DNA from: Hypsibius dujardini
Taxonomy: Eukaryota; Tardigrada; Eutardigrada; Parachela; Hypsibiidae
NCBI GenBank assembly: GCA_001579985.1
Contig: LRSR01001716.1
Span: forward strand, 1 to 26,725
Length of the DNA stretch: 26,725 nucleotides
Reading direction: 5' to 3'
The notes under the pieces are model-generated. The model worked only from the letters and a program-made list of their open reading frames with translations, made no database searches and was not told the DNA's origin. This document shows positions 26,190 to 26,725 of the stretch, piece after piece; within the stretch, counting starts at the first letter, position 1, and every line of letters begins with the position of its first letter. The position numbers and the translations under genes are program-made.

Positions 26190-26676
26190 TCAATCAAGCA
26201 GACAAATATCAATCAACCAACGATAAATGTTCACTGGAAATGATCTTAGCTGACTAGCAATTTTATCTGAAACGTTAAAAATAAAAACCTGCGAAATTGT
26301 ATTAAAGATTAATTTTAAACCGCTAAACGGAAAAAGGAATTAAAAGCTCTTTCCGCTCGTTTCCCGGACTTTCTCGTGAGACGGGAGTTTTTCACCAATC
26401 CACCAATCAATCGATGTCCCGCAATAAACAGTCAGATATGCAGTGAAAGGTATTATACAAAGTTTATTTCATTGTAGATTTTTTAATTGAATTATGATCT
26501 ACGTAGCAATAACAGATACGAGCCGGAACTTTGAATTCATTTTTAAATTAAACACGCTTCGAAACTAAACTAAAATATATTTAATTAAAAATAAGACCAA
26601 ACGTTTATCATCATAAATCAACTTTCGATACTAAAGCTACACAATAATAGAGCTTCTTTAATGAGAAAAAACTTAC

Positions 26677-26725
26677 AGAGAACAGAAAGGGCAAACGGAA
26701 AGGCAAAGATTGCGATGCTGCGGAT
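26677..26725 (-). CDS. Possible upstream exon at the window edge, partial
   Basis: On the minus strand the sequence to TGTTCTCT is followed by GTAAGTT, a strong donor. If it ends in phase 2 it would join the acceptor at 26160 in frame (CT plus G). The exon runs off the window and its frame is not proven. Confidence 0.25.

Noticed and set aside
1-26725. tRNA, rRNA, CRISPR, operon or bacterial promoter features
   Set aside because: I looked for tRNA B-box motifs, regular spaced repeats and Shine-Dalgarno-led genes and found none; the window is spliced eukaryotic DNA.

Overview
The window is nuclear DNA of an invertebrate animal. Genes are split by GT-AG introns, coding exons are GC-rich islands in AT-rich sequence, one gene is an animal-type nuclear hormone receptor, and short inverted-repeat elements and TCTG/CAGA microsatellites are everywhere. 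I cannot fix the phylum from sequence alone. Only two to four of the listed reading frames per gene are real exons; most open frames in introns are chance.

Layout. (1) 1-1762: no gene; a ~610 bp element with terminal inverted repeats and a 70 bp-armed hairpin element. (2) 1763-4394, plus strand: four exons of an ankyrin-repeat protein, all introns phase 0, 5' end uncertain. (3) 4395-5839: 3' flanks and CAGA repeats between two convergent genes. (4) 5840-8690 (5' UTR exon near 10360), minus strand: a complete six-exon nuclear receptor of 448 residues. Its DNA-binding domain has steroid/ERR-like features (KAFF, RTIQ), its ligand-binding domain is recognisable and it keeps an AF-2 helix; the second zinc finger carries three extra residues. 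(5) ~10500-14758: intergenic, with hairpins, a repeat family and a visible filled/empty insertion site. (6) 14759-23102, plus strand: eight exons that join in frame into an 830-residue, mostly disordered protein I do not recognise. After the first intron every intron is phase 1, so five consecutive exons are symmetric cassettes. Several cassettes end in related motifs (SAHGL; TH-x-EH-x-HDGHP), and others carry SPALxLP or SKTGLSxSxEL repeats. This is the most unusual object here. (7) 23180-24990: CAGA tract and a ~40 bp minisatellite. (8) 24991-25725, plus: a possible two-exon secreted small peptide. (9) 25761-26725, minus: the 3' end of another gene that runs off the window.

Nothing shows that the genes work together; they look like unrelated neighbours. 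Exon-intron structures were inferred by eye from splice consensus, reading phase and protein sense; no transcript evidence was available.
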